Shown: one piece after another, positions 1 to 9,087 of the stretch
How positions within the stretch are numbered: position 1 is the stretch's first letter
Layout: every line of letters begins with the position of its first letter
Origin: Paenilisteria newyorkensis
GTDB taxonomy: Bacteria > Bacillota > Bacilli > Lactobacillales > Listeriaceae
Assembly (NCBI RefSeq): GCF_000766145.1
Contig: NZ_JNFB01000018.1
Coordinates: forward strand, 1-53,123
DNA length: 53,123 nucleotides
Reading direction: 5' to 3'
The notes under the pieces: model-generated
Databases searched by the model: none
Told to the model about the DNA's origin: nothing
What the model saw: only the letters and a program-made list of their open reading frames with translations
Program-made: the position numbers and the translations under genes

Positions 1-100
1 CGCCCTGCGATTCTTACCTAGAAACATCACTGTCTCTATTGGTTTTATCTTTGTTTCTGTTCAGTTTTCAAAGGTCAGTACTTTGTTCAACACAACTTTT
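1..100 (-). other. Probable rRNA operon leader (16S gene beyond the left edge)
   Basis: On the minus strand this stretch carries TTTGAAAACTGAACA (rc of about 58-73). That is close to the TTTGAAAACTGAA element seen in rRNA leaders and spacers of Bacillales. No protein-coding frame is evident. The transcript would run leftwards out of the window. The 16S gene itself is not visible, so the call rests on this motif and the strong promoter next to it. A tRNA or spacer leader is the alternative. Confidence 0.5.
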
Positions 101-102
101 AT

Positions 103-132
103 ATCTTATCATATAGCATATTAGCGTGTCAA
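103..132 (-). promoter_or_regulatory. Candidate sigma-A promoter firing leftwards into the rRNA leader
   Basis: The minus strand shows a perfect -35 box TTGACA (127-132), an 18-nt spacer, then TAAGAT (103-108) preceded by TGA, an extended -10 arrangement. It lies directly upstream of the leader motif and faces away from the HD-domain gene. A perfect -35 is common in stable-RNA promoters. Confidence 0.5.
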
Positions 133-227
133 CAACTTATTTTATTAATATTTTCGCGCTCTCAACTCGAGAACTTTTTAAGTATATAATATATGTTCAT
201 AAAAAGCAACTGTTTTGTTTTAATTCA

Positions 228-842
228 TTAAAATTGTATATTGCATTCATTTTCAATGCTATCCAAGAAGCCCACCAGTGCCTCATGTCTTTTGTTTGCT
301 ATCGGTCTAGCTGTATCTGTCTGGATTTTATCCTTAATCAATAAAAGCTTATCGTAAAAATGCTGTATGCTGCTTCCTTCCATGTTTTCAAGATTATATA
401 TATATCTCCCTTTAGCTCCGCCATAGGTAAAACACCTTGCTATTCCTATCGCCCCAATTGCATCTAACCTGTCTGCATCCTGCACGATTTTGCTTTCTAA
501 GCTTAATTTAGTCTGTCCGCTTCCGCCATGACTAAAAGATACATTCTCAATAATTGATGAGATATCTTGAATTTCATCTTCAGTTAGACCGTGACTTCTA
601 AACCAGCCTTCCATGACTTGTTCTGCCTGTACAGGATCACTATTCAATTTTGTATCCGTAAAATCATGAAATAAAGCAGCCATCTTAATAAGTAATAGAT
701 TGCCACCTTCTTTACTTTGGAGATGGACTGCCATTTTATAAACTCGGTCAATATGATACCAGTCATGCCCTGTCTTTTCATTTGCGAACTTCTTTTGTAC
801 ATATGCTTTAGCTTGTTCTAAAATTTGATTGTCCATTTCCAT
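228..842 (-). CDS. HD-domain phosphohydrolase (YedJ-like)
   Basis: The 204-residue protein has the HD metal-site pattern: HDWYH near residue 26 and the AALFHD motif near residue 55, with further acidic and His residues in the QDADRLDAIGA segment. Family members are soluble metal-dependent phosphohydrolases, mostly of unknown substrate. The start is ATG 842, with GTGAGG about 7 nt upstream. A second ATG six bases downstream would remove only two residues. It is divergent from the ABC gene and seems monocistronic. The exact substrate cannot be named from sequence. Confidence 0.8.
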   Translation of the reverse strand: MEMDNQILEQAKAYVQKKFANEKTGHDWYHIDRVYKMAVHLQSKEGGNLLLIKMAALFHDFTDTKLNSDPVQAEQVMEGWFRSHGLTEDEIQDISSIIENVSFSHGGSGQTKLSLESKIVQDADRLDAIGAIGIARCFTYGGAKGRYIYNLENMEGSSIQHFYDKLLLIKDKIQTDTARPIANKRHEALVGFLDSIENECNIQF

Positions 843-930
843 CTATACCTCACTTTATATTATCTAATTTTCTTGTTTTTATGTAAAATAGATTCAAAGA
901 CTCTATATCTTACTTAGGAGGAATTTCTAT

Positions 931-1704
931 ATGTTCGAATTCAATAAAGTATTTTTAAAACGTGATGGGAAAATTTTATTAGATTCTATTGATTGGTCTG
1001 TTAAGAATAAAGAAAATTGGGCGGTGCTTGGACTAAATGGTTCTGGAAAAACTACTTTGCTGAAATTATTGAATGGCTATCTTTGGCCTACTTCTGGATC
1101 ACTTAACGTTTTAGGTCGCCAATTTGGGAAGACGTCACTCCCAGAATTGCGGAAGTCTATTGGTTGGGTTAGTTCTTCTTTGCAACAGCAACTACGGGAA
1201 TATGACCTAGCTGAGTCTATCGTTGTTAGCGGGAAATTTGCTAGTATCGGCTTGTATCAAGAAACTACTATTGAAGAACAAGAATCTGCTCGTGCAATTT
1301 TGATAGAATGTGGGGGCGAAGAATTAATTGGTAAGCGGTATGCTGTTTTATCACAAGGAGAACGACAGATTGTGCTTATCGCTAGAGCTCTTATGGCCAA
1401 ACCTGCACTATTGATTCTTGATGAGCCCTGTACTGGCCTTGATATTTTCGCAAAGAAGCGTTTGCTAGACCGGATTGGAATGATTGCCAAACTTCCCACC
1501 GCTCCCACTATGCTTTATGTAACACACCATACAGAAGAGATATTACCATGTTTTAGTCACACACTATTACTTAGAGATGGGAAAAAATATGATGCAGGCC
1601 CTACCCAAACTATGCTCACTAGAGAAACGCTATCTCCCTTCTATTGTCATGGAGTAGATGTCGTTACTTTAGATAATGGTCAAATATCTGTTTTCCCTAG
1701 ATAG
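931..1704 (+). CDS. ABC transporter ATP-binding protein, stand-alone (YlmA/ModF-like)
   Basis: A single nucleotide-binding domain of 257 residues. Walker A is GLNGSGKTT (about residue 34), the signature is LSQGERQ (about 140), and Walker B is LLILDEP followed by the D-loop CTGLD and the switch histidine in VTHHTEE. No membrane subunit lies next to it. An AGGAGGAATT ribosome site precedes the ATG. Such orphan ATPases in Bacillales are annotated as YlmA-like; their partner is unknown. It converges on pepT with a shared terminator between them. Confidence 0.85.
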   Translation: MFEFNKVFLKRDGKILLDSIDWSVKNKENWAVLGLNGSGKTTLLKLLNGYLWPTSGSLNVLGRQFGKTSLPELRKSIGWVSSSLQQQLREYDLAESIVVSGKFASIGLYQETTIEEQESARAILIECGGEELIGKRYAVLSQGERQIVLIARALMAKPALLILDEPCTGLDIFAKKRLLDRIGMIAKLPTAPTMLYVTHHTEEILPCFSHTLLLRDGKKYDAGPTQTMLTRETLSPFYCHGVDVVTLDNGQISVFPR

Positions 1705-1707
1705 AAA

Positions 1708-1759
1708 AATATTGCTTATGAGAATGTCTCCAAATAGATTTATTCTCATAAGCAATATT
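1708..1759. terminator. Bidirectional terminator between ABC gene and pepT
   Basis: An 18-bp perfect stem: AATATTGCTTATGAGAAT pairs with ATTCTCATAAGCAATATT around a 16-nt loop, placed between two convergent genes. The flanks are A-rich on one side and T-rich on the other, as expected for use from both directions. Confidence 0.8.
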
Positions 1760-1763
1760 ACTA

Positions 1764-2996
1764 TTAAGCCTCCTGCTCGAACAGACGTGCTATCTCAATG
1801 ATGACCTGTGTTGCCTTAAGCATGCTTTCCACAGATACATATTCAAATTTGCCATGATAGTTCTCCCCACCTGTAAAGATATTCGGTGTTGGCAAACCTT
1901 TAAAAGATAATTGTGACCCATCTGTTCCGCCTCTAATCGGACGAATATCTGGTTCAATATCTAAATTCTTCATAGCTCTGTAGGCTATATCAACAATTTC
2001 TTTGACTGGTTCAATTTTTTCTTTCATATTATAATATTGATCGTTCATTTCTAATACAATATTATCTTCACCATATTTCGCTTGCAGCTCTTTTACTATT
2101 TCAGAAACTTTAGCTTTTCTCATAATGAATGCATCATGATCAAAATCCCGGATAATATAGTAGGACTTGGCAAGCTCCACATCACCATTTAACGAGATTA
2201 AGTGGTAGAAGCCCTCGTAACCATCTGTTTTTTCTGGTACTTCTTCTTGTGGTAAGTAATTATGAAACTCCATTGCCATTTTATTTGCGTTGATCATCTT
2301 ATCTTTAGCTGTCCCTGGGTGCACACTATTACCTTTAAATATGATTCGAGCAGCGGCAGCATTAAAACTCTCATACTCTAATTCTCCAAGCGGCCCCCCG
2401 TCCATAGTATACGCGAATTCAGCATCGAATGCTTTTACATCAAAGTTATGTGGGCCACGTCCGATTTCCTCATCTGGTGTGAAAGCTACACGGATTCGTC
2501 CGTGTTTAATCTCTGGGTGTTTCAATAAATAGTTCATCGCAACCATTATCTCAGTCATGCCAGCCTTGTCATCCGCACCCAGAAGTGTTGTCCCATCTGT
2601 TGTGATTAGCGTCTGACCTTTGTATGTAGGCAATTCTGGAAACGCTTCTGGTGAAAGAACAATTCCTAGCTCTTTATTTAGCACGATAGCTTTCCCGTCA
2701 AAATTTTCATGGATTTGTGGAGATACATTTTTACCAGTTAAATCTGTTGCTGTATCAATATGTGCTAGAAAACCTACGGTTGCCATATCTTTGGTGGTAT
2801 TGCTTGGGAGGGTAGCCATTACATAGCCGTTCTGATCTATCGTTACTTCTTCCATTCCAATTTCCTTTAATTCTTTCACCAATATGTTCCCTAATTCTAG
2901 TTGTCCTTGTGTTGTTGGCACCGATGAACTTGCCTCGCTTGATTGCGTGTCTACTTTTACATATTTTGTGAACCGTTCTATTATTTCGTTTTTCAT
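1764..2996 (-). CDS. pepT: Peptidase T (tripeptide aminopeptidase)
   Basis: At 410 residues it has the usual PepT length. Visible M20 di-zinc residues are H79 and D81 in AHIDTATD, D142 in LGADDKAG, the catalytic and bridging pair E176-E177 in [10 protein letters not shown]199 in YTMDGGP, and a C-terminal His in ENYHGKFE. It removes the N-terminal residue from tripeptides in the cytosol, supporting peptide nutrition. GGGAGG lies upstream of the ATG. The DUF1697 gene ends 14 bp upstream on the same strand, so the two are probably co-transcribed. Confidence 0.95.
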   Translation of the reverse strand: MKNEIIERFTKYVKVDTQSSEASSSVPTTQGQLELGNILVKELKEIGMEEVTIDQNGYVMATLPSNTTKDMATVGFLAHIDTATDLTGKNVSPQIHENFDGKAIVLNKELGIVLSPEAFPELPTYKGQTLITTDGTTLLGADDKAGMTEIMVAMNYLLKHPEIKHGRIRVAFTPDEEIGRGPHNFDVKAFDAEFAYTMDGGPLGELEYESFNAAAARIIFKGNSVHPGTAKDKMINANKMAMEFHNYLPQEEVPEKTDGYEGFYHLISLNGDVELAKSYYIIRDFDHDAFIMRKAKVSEIVKELQAKYGEDNIVLEMNDQYYNMKEKIEPVKEIVDIAYRAMKNLDIEPDIRPIRGGTDGSQLSFKGLPTPNIFTGGENYHGKFEYVSVESMLKATQVIIEIARLFEQEA

Positions 2997-3009
2997 TGCT
3001 TTTTCCTCC

Positions 3010-3537
3010 CTAATTCTTATTTACTTTCTCTGCCATCTTCAAAACTGTGTTCCAGTTTCTTGCAGTCGCTTTTACTTGCAATACTTTTTCGACGAACTTG
3101 TTTGAATATACGCTATCCGATACGCCTGCGGTTAAAGAAATGTATAAAAATCTCCCCACAAGTAAGCTCTTATCTTGATTAGCTTGGCTTAATTGCTCTA
3201 ATTTATGGATCATAGCTTGTTCAGGTATCCTATCTAGAAAATGAACCATCAACTTATCTGCGTTGAAAGGATTTCGCTTTAATACCTCTTCGTATTCGGG
3301 CACATTAAATGCTACAGCTGGGACATCAAAACCAAAATGTTTCTTGATTAATGCTTCTACTTTGCTCTGGATGGTCTCGTGGTCTGTCTCTTCTCGCTCT
3401 GCTATAACATTTCCGCTCTGAATATAGGTCGTAATATTCTGATAGCCTTCGCTTTGGAACGCTTCTTTCAATTCTGCCATCTTTATCTTGCGGTTACCTC
3501 CTACGTTAATTGCTCTCAAGAATATAATATACTTCAT
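3010..3537 (-). CDS. DUF1697 family protein
   Basis: The N-terminus [19 protein letters not shown] and the YIQSGNVI segment are diagnostic of DUF1697, a small soluble family without a firmly established role. The length of 175 residues is typical. Its promoter forms one half of a palindromic divergent promoter shared with exoA. It reads into pepT after a 14-bp gap. The function is unknown. Confidence 0.85.
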   Translation of the reverse strand: MKYIIFLRAINVGGNRKIKMAELKEAFQSEGYQNITTYIQSGNVIAEREETDHETIQSKVEALIKKHFGFDVPAVAFNVPEYEEVLKRNPFNADKLMVHFLDRIPEQAMIHKLEQLSQANQDKSLLVGRFLYISLTAGVSDSVYSNKFVEKVLQVKATARNWNTVLKMAEKVNKN

Positions 3538-3553
3538 GTTCTACCTCCCGCTT

Positions 3554-3590
3554 ACCATTATACCTAATAATTATTGTGAGGTATAATGGT
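3554..3590. promoter_or_regulatory. Divergent promoter pair built as a 12-bp inverted repeat
   Basis: ACCATTATACCT (3554-3565) and AGGTATAATGGT (3579-3590) are perfect inverted copies separated by 13 bp. Each arm contains a TATAAT -10 box, one facing exoA and one facing the DUF1697 gene. The exoA -10 occupies 3582-3587, so an ATG at 3586 lies inside the promoter and cannot be the exoA start. Confidence 0.65.
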
Positions 3591-3612
3591 AGATATCGAA
3601 GGAGTGATGGAA

Positions 3613-4368
3613 TTGAAATTAATTTCTTGGAACGTCAATGGTCTCAGGGCTGCAGAAAAGAAGGGCTTCATGGATTATTTTAGAGAGGTAGATGCTGATA
3701 TTTTTTGTCTGCAAGAAACCAAGCTTCAACAGGGTCAAATTGACTTAGATTTGTCAGGCTACTATGATTACTGGAACTACGCCGTCAAAAAAGGGTATTC
3801 TGGTACCGCTATTTTCTCTAAGTCTGAGCCGCTTTCTGTGCAGTATGGTTTAGATATTGAAGTTCATGACCAAGAAGGACGGGTGATTACGCTTGAGTTT
3901 CCCGAATTCTATATGATTACAGTCTATACGCCCAATTCGCAAAATGAATTGAAGCGTCTCGATTATCGAATGGACTGGGAAGATGCCTTCTTGGCACACC
4001 TAAAAAAGTTGGATCAAGCCAAGCCAGTCATTGTGTGCGGTGATTTGAATGTAGCTCATCAAGAAATCGATTTGAAAAACCCTAAAACGAATCGCAAGAA
4101 TGCAGGGTTTTCAGATGAGGAACGTGGTAAATTTACTAACCTACTTGCAAGTGGGTTTACAGATTCTTTCCGGTACTTGTATCCTGAACTTGAAGGAGCC
4201 TATTCATGGTGGTCGTATCGTATGAATGCGCGCGCCCGAAACACAGGATGGCGCATCGATTACTTTGTTGTATCTAATCGCATCGCTGAGAATATTGAGG
4301 AAGCTTCAATACATGCAGACGTGATGGGATCAGACCATTGTCCTGTGGAGCTAGAGATTCGTATTTAG
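3613..4368 (+). CDS. exoA: Exodeoxyribonuclease III / AP endonuclease
   Basis: The ExoIII-type core is complete: SWNVNGLRA at the N-terminus, CLQETKL (metal-binding Glu), a GDLNVAH motif and the C-terminal GSDHCPV with the catalytic Asp-His pair. It cuts DNA 5' to abasic sites in base excision repair and has 3'-5' exonuclease activity. I chose the TTG at 3613. The ribosome site AAGGAG (3599-3604) is 8 nt from this TTG but only 2 nt from the ATG at 3607. The resulting protein starts [10 protein letters not shown] and is 251 residues, close to B. subtilis ExoA. Confidence 0.93.
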   Translation: MKLISWNVNGLRAAEKKGFMDYFREVDADIFCLQETKLQQGQIDLDLSGYYDYWNYAVKKGYSGTAIFSKSEPLSVQYGLDIEVHDQEGRVITLEFPEFYMITVYTPNSQNELKRLDYRMDWEDAFLAHLKKLDQAKPVIVCGDLNVAHQEIDLKNPKTNRKNAGFSDEERGKFTNLLASGFTDSFRYLYPELEGAYSWWSYRMNARARNTGWRIDYFVVSNRIAENIEEASIHADVMGSDHCPVELEIRI

Positions 4369-4421
4369 AGGTTATAGTATTCTTATTCGACAAACTTCTA
4401 TAAAACCCTTTAAATTTCAAG

Positions 4422-4461
4422 AAAAAACGCGTATCCGGATATTACTGGATACGCGTTTTTC
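4422..4461. terminator. Bidirectional terminator between exoA and the autolysin gene
   Basis: AAAAAACGCGTATCC and GGATACGCGTTTTT form a GC-rich stem around a short loop between convergent genes, flanked by A and T runs. Confidence 0.85.
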
Positions 4462-4469
4462 TAACTTAT

Positions 4470-5537
4470 TTATTTTAATGTTGGAGATTCAACCCAACCA
4501 AGTCGTTTACCGCCATCATTGACACGGTACCAAATTTTATTATTCACTACTGCTTGGCTGTCTACATGTACTTCTTCCAGACTAGCAAGCGTGCCTCTAA
4601 TAGTGCTATTGTCTATGACCGGGAAAGCATAAATTTTACCCGCTTCATTTTCAACGCCTCTGATTAGATTTACTTCTTGTTCCATCGACGTTGTGTAAGT
4701 CAGATTTAAATGATTCGCCTTGATCCAACCGATTTTTTGACCGTTTAAAGTCGCTTCATACCAAGTGGATCCATCGCTTACGTTAGCTCGGTTAACGAGC
4801 CGTAAATTCTTACCATTATAGCTCGTTAAATTGGCTTTTTTTGTTGCATTTTTCATTGTTTCGGGAACGCTCCACGCCGTTGCTGACGTGTTTGGCTTCA
4901 CCTGTCCGTATGCGTAAATGCCTGTTTTAGCGGTTATTGTATCGTATACTTGGTCGTATTTCGCAAGGTTGTATGTTTCTACGGTTTCGATAAGTTGTTC
5001 CGCATAGTTAGGATCTGTTGCGTAGCCGCCATCTTCAATGATTTGGGCTGTTTTCTTGTAGTCCTCTTCGCCAACTAAGCCTGCATATTTATTCGGATTC
5101 CATGAAGGTCCATTAACAAATAGTAAAGCGTGGTCTTCTAGTGACTCATAATAGCTTGGATACGCGCGGAATGGAGCATCTATCGTCGTCCATTTATTAT
5201 CGAAAAATTCTTTCGTGTTCATCGTGATGGATTGACCTTCGTAACTACCTTTAATTCCGAATAGGTTATTAGCTTGTTGTGTTAAGCCGCTTTTCCCCCA
5301 TCCTGATTCTAAAATAGCCTGGGCAATCGTTACACTTGTTAAAACGCCATGCTCGCGTTGTAGTTTCTGTGCATCTGGCACTATTTTATCTAGAAAATTC
5401 TGCTGGGAATTGGTGTAGCTTATCGTTGAATTATTTTCTCGTTCTGCCGCATATGTGCTAACTGGAATACCAATTGTGCCCATCATCATCCCAATGGTTC
5501 CTAAAATAGCTACGCTGCGTTTGACTGATTTTTTCAT
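4470..5537 (-). CDS. Secreted N-acetylglucosaminidase autolysin with GW modules
   Basis: A signal peptide (residues 1-30, ending STYA-AER) leads into a GH73 glucosaminidase domain (about 45-200). It has the catalytic Glu at E77 in AQAILESGWG and the NLFGIKG motif. Two GW-type SH3-like modules follow (about 205-285 and 285-355), each ending in the GWxxxxxL pattern. GW modules bind lipoteichoic acid in Listeria, so the enzyme should sit on the cell surface and cut peptidoglycan glycan strands. It is followed by a terminator and lies next to a decayed paralogue. Length is 355 residues. Confidence 0.9.
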   Translation of the reverse strand: MKKSVKRSVAILGTIGMMMGTIGIPVSTYAAERENNSTISYTNSQQNFLDKIVPDAQKLQREHGVLTSVTIAQAILESGWGKSGLTQQANNLFGIKGSYEGQSITMNTKEFFDNKWTTIDAPFRAYPSYYESLEDHALLFVNGPSWNPNKYAGLVGEEDYKKTAQIIEDGGYATDPNYAEQLIETVETYNLAKYDQVYDTITAKTGIYAYGQVKPNTSATAWSVPETMKNATKKANLTSYNGKNLRLVNRANVSDGSTWYEATLNGQKIGWIKANHLNLTYTTSMEQEVNLIRGVENEAGKIYAFPVIDNSTIRGTLASLEEVHVDSQAVVNNKIWYRVNDGGKRLGWVESPTLK

Positions 5538-5741
5538 TCGGTTTATTCTACACTTCTTTCTGATTTTTTTATAGTATTTTTGTTTTCATGTATCTTTTCA
5601 AATCAACAGGGTTCATTCTAGCAAAAATAGTGTTGCATTTAGGTTACAGGAATGTGTCATTTCTGTTTATAATATTACATAATGTGTCTAGACCGCTATT
5701 CATAGCCAGTTTCCAGATATGTTTTATTTTTGAACACATCA

Positions 5742-5769
5742 AAAAAACGCCATAAATTTATAGCGTTTT
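5742..5769 (-). terminator. Terminator overlapping the end of the glucosaminidase pseudogene
   Basis: On the minus strand AAAACGC and GCGTTTT pair around the stop codon and a T run follows. The stem uses the last codons of the reading frame. Confidence 0.6.
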
Positions 5770-6609
5770 AATGCGAATCACATCTTTTTTTACCCAGCCC
5801 AACATTTTTGAACCGGTTTTTATTTGGTACCAACTGCCATTTTCAGTCCTCATTTCTTGGACGATTTCTACTTTTCCCGTTCCATATTTCGCCAAATCAT
5901 TTGTCTTTTTAGACCCTTTTGTTCTGGGTGGACTAGACCAAATAGTAGTATCTTTTGTAAGCACTGGCGAACCTACTTTTTGGATGTTTTTTCTGAAAAT
6001 AATCGTGTCGTAAATTTTATCGTAGGCTTGTAAATTTCTTTGCTCGATTAGGTCAATTAGTTTAGCAGCGTAACCTGGATCTGTTGCATAGCCCGATTTT
6101 TGTAGCGCATTGGCCGCTGTACGGTGGTCTTTTGCCTGTACAACTTCGCGATATTTGTCTTTATCCCAAGAAGTTCCTTTCAAAAATAGACTGGCGTGGT
6201 CGTCGAGTGATTCAAACCATGTTGGATATTTTCGAAATGCGGCATCAACAGTGACCCACGTATCGTTTTCGTATTCTTGTGTTGGCATTGTTACGGAATC
6301 GTTTTGATAACGACCTTTGATGCCGAACAAATTCCGTCCATCTGTTGCTAGTCAACTGTTCCCCCAGTCAGACTCTAAAATGGCTTGGGCCAAGGTAATA
6401 CTAGTCAAAATGCCGTCTTTTTCTTGTATTTGTTGTGCATGTCCAGCTAGTAGTTCAATGAATTCTTGTTTTGGATCGACACGCGTTACTTCTACTGGCT
6501 CGTCTTCTGTAAAAAACAATTTATCTGCTACGAAAAAAGCCAAACCGCCGAGTAAAACGACTGCAAGTAAAATTCCAATAAGAAGTGGTGTTTTCTTCCG
6601 ACGTCTCAT
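5758..6609 (-). pseudogene. Membrane-anchored glucosaminidase interrupted by an in-frame TGA
   Basis: One continuous 284-codon frame is broken at codon 86 by TGA (6352-6354). The N-terminal part has a basic start and a single membrane anchor (about residues 8-30), then the GH73 start with ILTSITLAQAILESDWG. After the stop the same frame resumes with LATDGRNLFGIKG and continues through the GH73 domain to one C-terminal GW-like module ending GWVKKDV. Nothing is shifted, so a single base change explains the break; CGA to TGA is one possibility. Without readthrough the product lacks most of the catalytic domain. Recent decay, rare readthrough or a sequencing error are all possible. Confidence 0.8.
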
Positions 6610-6703
6610 TTTTGTAAAACCTACTTTCTGTACCTTGATGCCCTTTTTACCCTATTGTCTTATTGTATCCGAAAAGCAGTATATTTTGCAACCATCCTAA
6701 GGC

Positions 6704-7252
6704 TTAGAAATTATTTTTTGATTCCATGATTATACCATCTTCTGTATCTCTTATTTTCGCTTTTTTGGGGGCAGAAGATACGATTTTCATAGTGTACATA
6801 TCTGCCATACATAAGGCCGAATGCGCTACAATCAGTAAGTAAATGGCTACTAAATCGCCTGGAAATTCCAATGCTAAAATAACGAGAATCAGGGTTAATA
6901 AAACACATGGTCCGATGCTGATAATGTTGAATTGCCATTTTGTGAATAATTGATTGGGGCAGTTAAAATAAAGCATACCTTTTTTCAAGCTTATTTTTAG
7001 TTTACCGTTGCCAAGTACCCAAAAAAGTAGTCCGTGGATGAGTTCATGAATAGTGAAAACAATGTATAGCGCGATGCAAAATAGAATAATGCCTGTTACA
7101 GTGAAGTTGACTGGTACGGATTCGCGTAGAGCCAGTACGACGCCGACCATTAACATAATCACGGTTATAGCTGTGGCCATTATTTTAATGGTTTGCATTC
7201 TTTTTTTGTCGTTAACGATGTTGTATTCCTTCGACAGTGCTTGTGTTCTCAT
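6704..7252 (-). CDS. DUF3267 membrane protein (zincin-like peptidase fold)
   Basis: The protein contains HELIHGL, an HExxH zinc motif, between hydrophobic segments, the hallmark of the DUF3267 putative zincin family. About four membrane segments are visible. I start it at ATG 7252, giving 182 residues. A longer frame opens at 7315, but a TATAAT box at 7318-7323 puts the transcript start downstream of that codon. GAGG lies about 11 nt upstream of 7252. Neither substrate nor proteolytic activity can be inferred. Confidence 0.72.
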   Translation of the reverse strand: MRTQALSKEYNIVNDKKRMQTIKIMATAITVIMLMVGVVLALRESVPVNFTVTGIILFCIALYIVFTIHELIHGLLFWVLGNGKLKISLKKGMLYFNCPNQLFTKWQFNIISIGPCVLLTLILVILALEFPGDLVAIYLLIVAHSALCMADMYTMKIVSSAPKKAKIRDTEDGIIMESKNNF

Positions 7253-7399
7253 AACAATCTTGACCTCATTTCTTACAATCCTTGCTAACACAAAATACTC
7301 CCGTTTCCCTTCCATCCATTATAGTATGAAAAATGGGTAGAAAACAATTATTATGTAAAAAAATCGACTTTCTTCTATATAAATGTTTATATCTGGGCA

Positions 7400-7438
7400 A
7401 AAAAATCTCAACCTAGTTTCACAGTAGATCGAGATTTT
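7400..7438 (-). terminator. Terminator of the MerR/GyrI operon
   Basis: AAAATCTC and GAGATTTT pair around a loop of about 20 nt. On the minus strand, downstream of the GyrI-like gene, the stem is followed by T-rich sequence. Confidence 0.55.
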
Positions 7439-7447
7439 CAAATTTTA

Positions 7448-8062
7448 TTATTTATATTTTATTTCGAATCGCAGTGTTGTCTTGAGTTTGTCTGGTGCTA
7501 CTTTTTTGAAATCGGATAAATAAATTTCTTTGTGGTTTTTGCTTGTTCTTTCTATATTATTCTCTTCGCAGTATGCTTCCATTTTTGCAAACGATGCTGG
7601 TTCGTCGTCAAAGCTTCCCACGTGTAGCATTTGCAAATTTAGTCCTTCTGTTATTTCTTCTAGCTTTAATTGATTCAGGTATTCTTCGGAAACTTTTTTA
7701 GCGGCTTTTTCTTTGGCCATTTTGAACAGTTCTGGTGTGATAAAGTCTGGTTGGCGTAGCATGATTTTGTATGTGAGTTTGTCTTTATCAAAGGCTAGAC
7801 TTCCGGGTTCTAAACTCCAGAATCCTTCTAGTGGGAATACCGTGTAATCATAGTATCCTTCAGGGGTTACCCCTTTTTTCGGCATCATTTTTATCGCGTA
7901 GGACGTGGCGTATAATGCCGTGACTAATTCTGAAAACAGTGGATTATTCGGATTGCCTTTTCCGCGTATTGTGATGTATTTCATTGGTCCGAGGTCGATT
8001 ATTTCTGGATTTGCTTTTGGTAAGTAGATTTTTTTGTCTTGTTTTCGCCATTCATATTTCAT
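7448..8062 (-). CDS. GyrI-like small-molecule-binding domain protein
   Basis: A 204-residue soluble protein that starts MKYEWRKQDK and carries the GyrI-like ligand-binding fold signature (YITIRGKGNPN, then YDYTVFPLEGFW). Proteins of this type bind hydrophobic compounds, and some hydrolyse cyclopropyl compounds. It overlaps the upstream MerR gene by 11 bp, so translation is probably coupled. The pairing suggests a sensor or detoxification partner for that regulator. Confidence 0.8.
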   Translation of the reverse strand: MKYEWRKQDKKIYLPKANPEIIDLGPMKYITIRGKGNPNNPLFSELVTALYATSYAIKMMPKKGVTPEGYYDYTVFPLEGFWSLEPGSLAFDKDKLTYKIMLRQPDFITPELFKMAKEKAAKKVSEEYLNQLKLEEITEGLNLQMLHVGSFDDEPASFAKMEAYCEENNIERTSKNHKEIYLSDFKKVAPDKLKTTLRFEIKYK

Positions 8063-8885
8063 GGTTTTCCTCCTTTATTGGGAAACATGCTTCGGTTACC
8101 CAGTTTTCTTGATTGGGTTCGGTCGCGATGGAGACGTGATAAATATTGAACATCGGGCCGCTTAATTGATAATTATGATTTTCTAGCCAAATCGCGACGG
8201 TTTCAGTCACGGCTGTCATTTGTTCATAGCTCCCATTTATTATAACAGAAGCGACAGTTACTGCGGAGGCTTCTTTGAAAAATATACCGTTTCTTGACTC
8301 GTAGTCTGCGGTTTTAATGGCAACTTGAACCTCAACATCGACATCTGCCTCACGATAAGCTTCATCATGAAAAATGGCCATGCTGTAGGGCTCTTTCGCA
8401 AAGTGGACTTGCTGCGGAATAATTTCTGCGTACAGTCGTTCCCAAAGCAAACCTTCACTCGCAAAAGCCGGAATCGTGTCTCGAATACTGGCAACAAAGC
8501 GTTCTGGAATCTCTTTTTTGATAATATGATAGTTCCATTTGGCGCTGTCTTCTTTTAGAACGGCTAGCGAACTTTCTAGAAGCAGGCTTTGTTGCTTGAT
8601 TGTCTCCAACTCTTCTTGTAATTCCAGTTCACGAATCGCAAAGTGGGATTGGATGGTTTTGGCGTCGGATCCGGATGTTAGAATTTCGTTGATGACGGAG
8701 AGGCTGAGCCCGATTTCTTTTAGTTTCTGGATTTTATTGATGGTTTGTAGTTGCTTCGCTGAATAATAACGATAATTGGTTTCTGTGTTAATTTTTTCTG
8801 GGATGAGTAAGCCGATTTTATCATAGTGGCGCAAAGATCGGATGCTTACGTTTGCTAGTTTGGAAAATTCGCCGATTTGGAACAT
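8052..8885 (-). CDS. MerR-family transcriptional regulator with effector domain
   Basis: The N-terminal winged helix (about residues 1-70) has the MerR pattern IGEFSKLANVSIRSLRHYDKIGL and a YRYYS wing. A helical dimerisation segment (about 75-125) and a C-terminal GyrI/AraC-type effector-binding domain (about 130-270) follow, as in BltR/BmrR-type drug regulators. GGAGG precedes the ATG. It is the first gene of a two-gene operon with the GyrI-like protein and probably controls that operon. The ligand is unknown. Confidence 0.88.
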   Translation of the reverse strand: MFQIGEFSKLANVSIRSLRHYDKIGLLIPEKINTETNYRYYSAKQLQTINKIQKLKEIGLSLSVINEILTSGSDAKTIQSHFAIRELELQEELETIKQQSLLLESSLAVLKEDSAKWNYHIIKKEIPERFVASIRDTIPAFASEGLLWERLYAEIIPQQVHFAKEPYSMAIFHDEAYREADVDVEVQVAIKTADYESRNGIFFKEASAVTVASVIINGSYEQMTAVTETVAIWLENHNYQLSGPMFNIYHVSIATEPNQENWVTEACFPIKEENHEI

Positions 8886-9049
8886 GTTGTGCCTCCTTGT
8901 TAAGCTTTGATACCTTTATTTTAAACGATGACATAGGTGGAGAGTCAAGCGCATAACTAAGATTAGTCTATTAATCTTTAAATCAGCTACTTTTTTATTG
9001 GAAATTTTTGTAGTAGGCTTGAGACAGCATCTTGTTTTTGTTGGCATAA

Positions 9050-9064
9050 ATGTAAGCGCATTAT
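9050..9064 (+). promoter_or_regulatory. cre-like site upstream of the GH85 gene
   Basis: ATGTAAGCGCATTAT matches the Bacillales catabolite-responsive consensus WTGNAANCGNWNNCW except at the penultimate C. It lies 24 bp before the start codon, where CcpA binding would block transcription. The match is by eye only. Confidence 0.4.
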
Positions 9065-9087
9065 TATTTTTAGAAAGGGAGAGACGT

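Noticed and set aside
3586-3612. Longer exoA starts at ATG 3586 or ATG 3607
   Set aside because: ATG 3586 lies within the -10 box, and ATG 3607 is only 2 nt from the ribosome site; TTG 3613 has 8-nt spacing and matches the family N-terminus.
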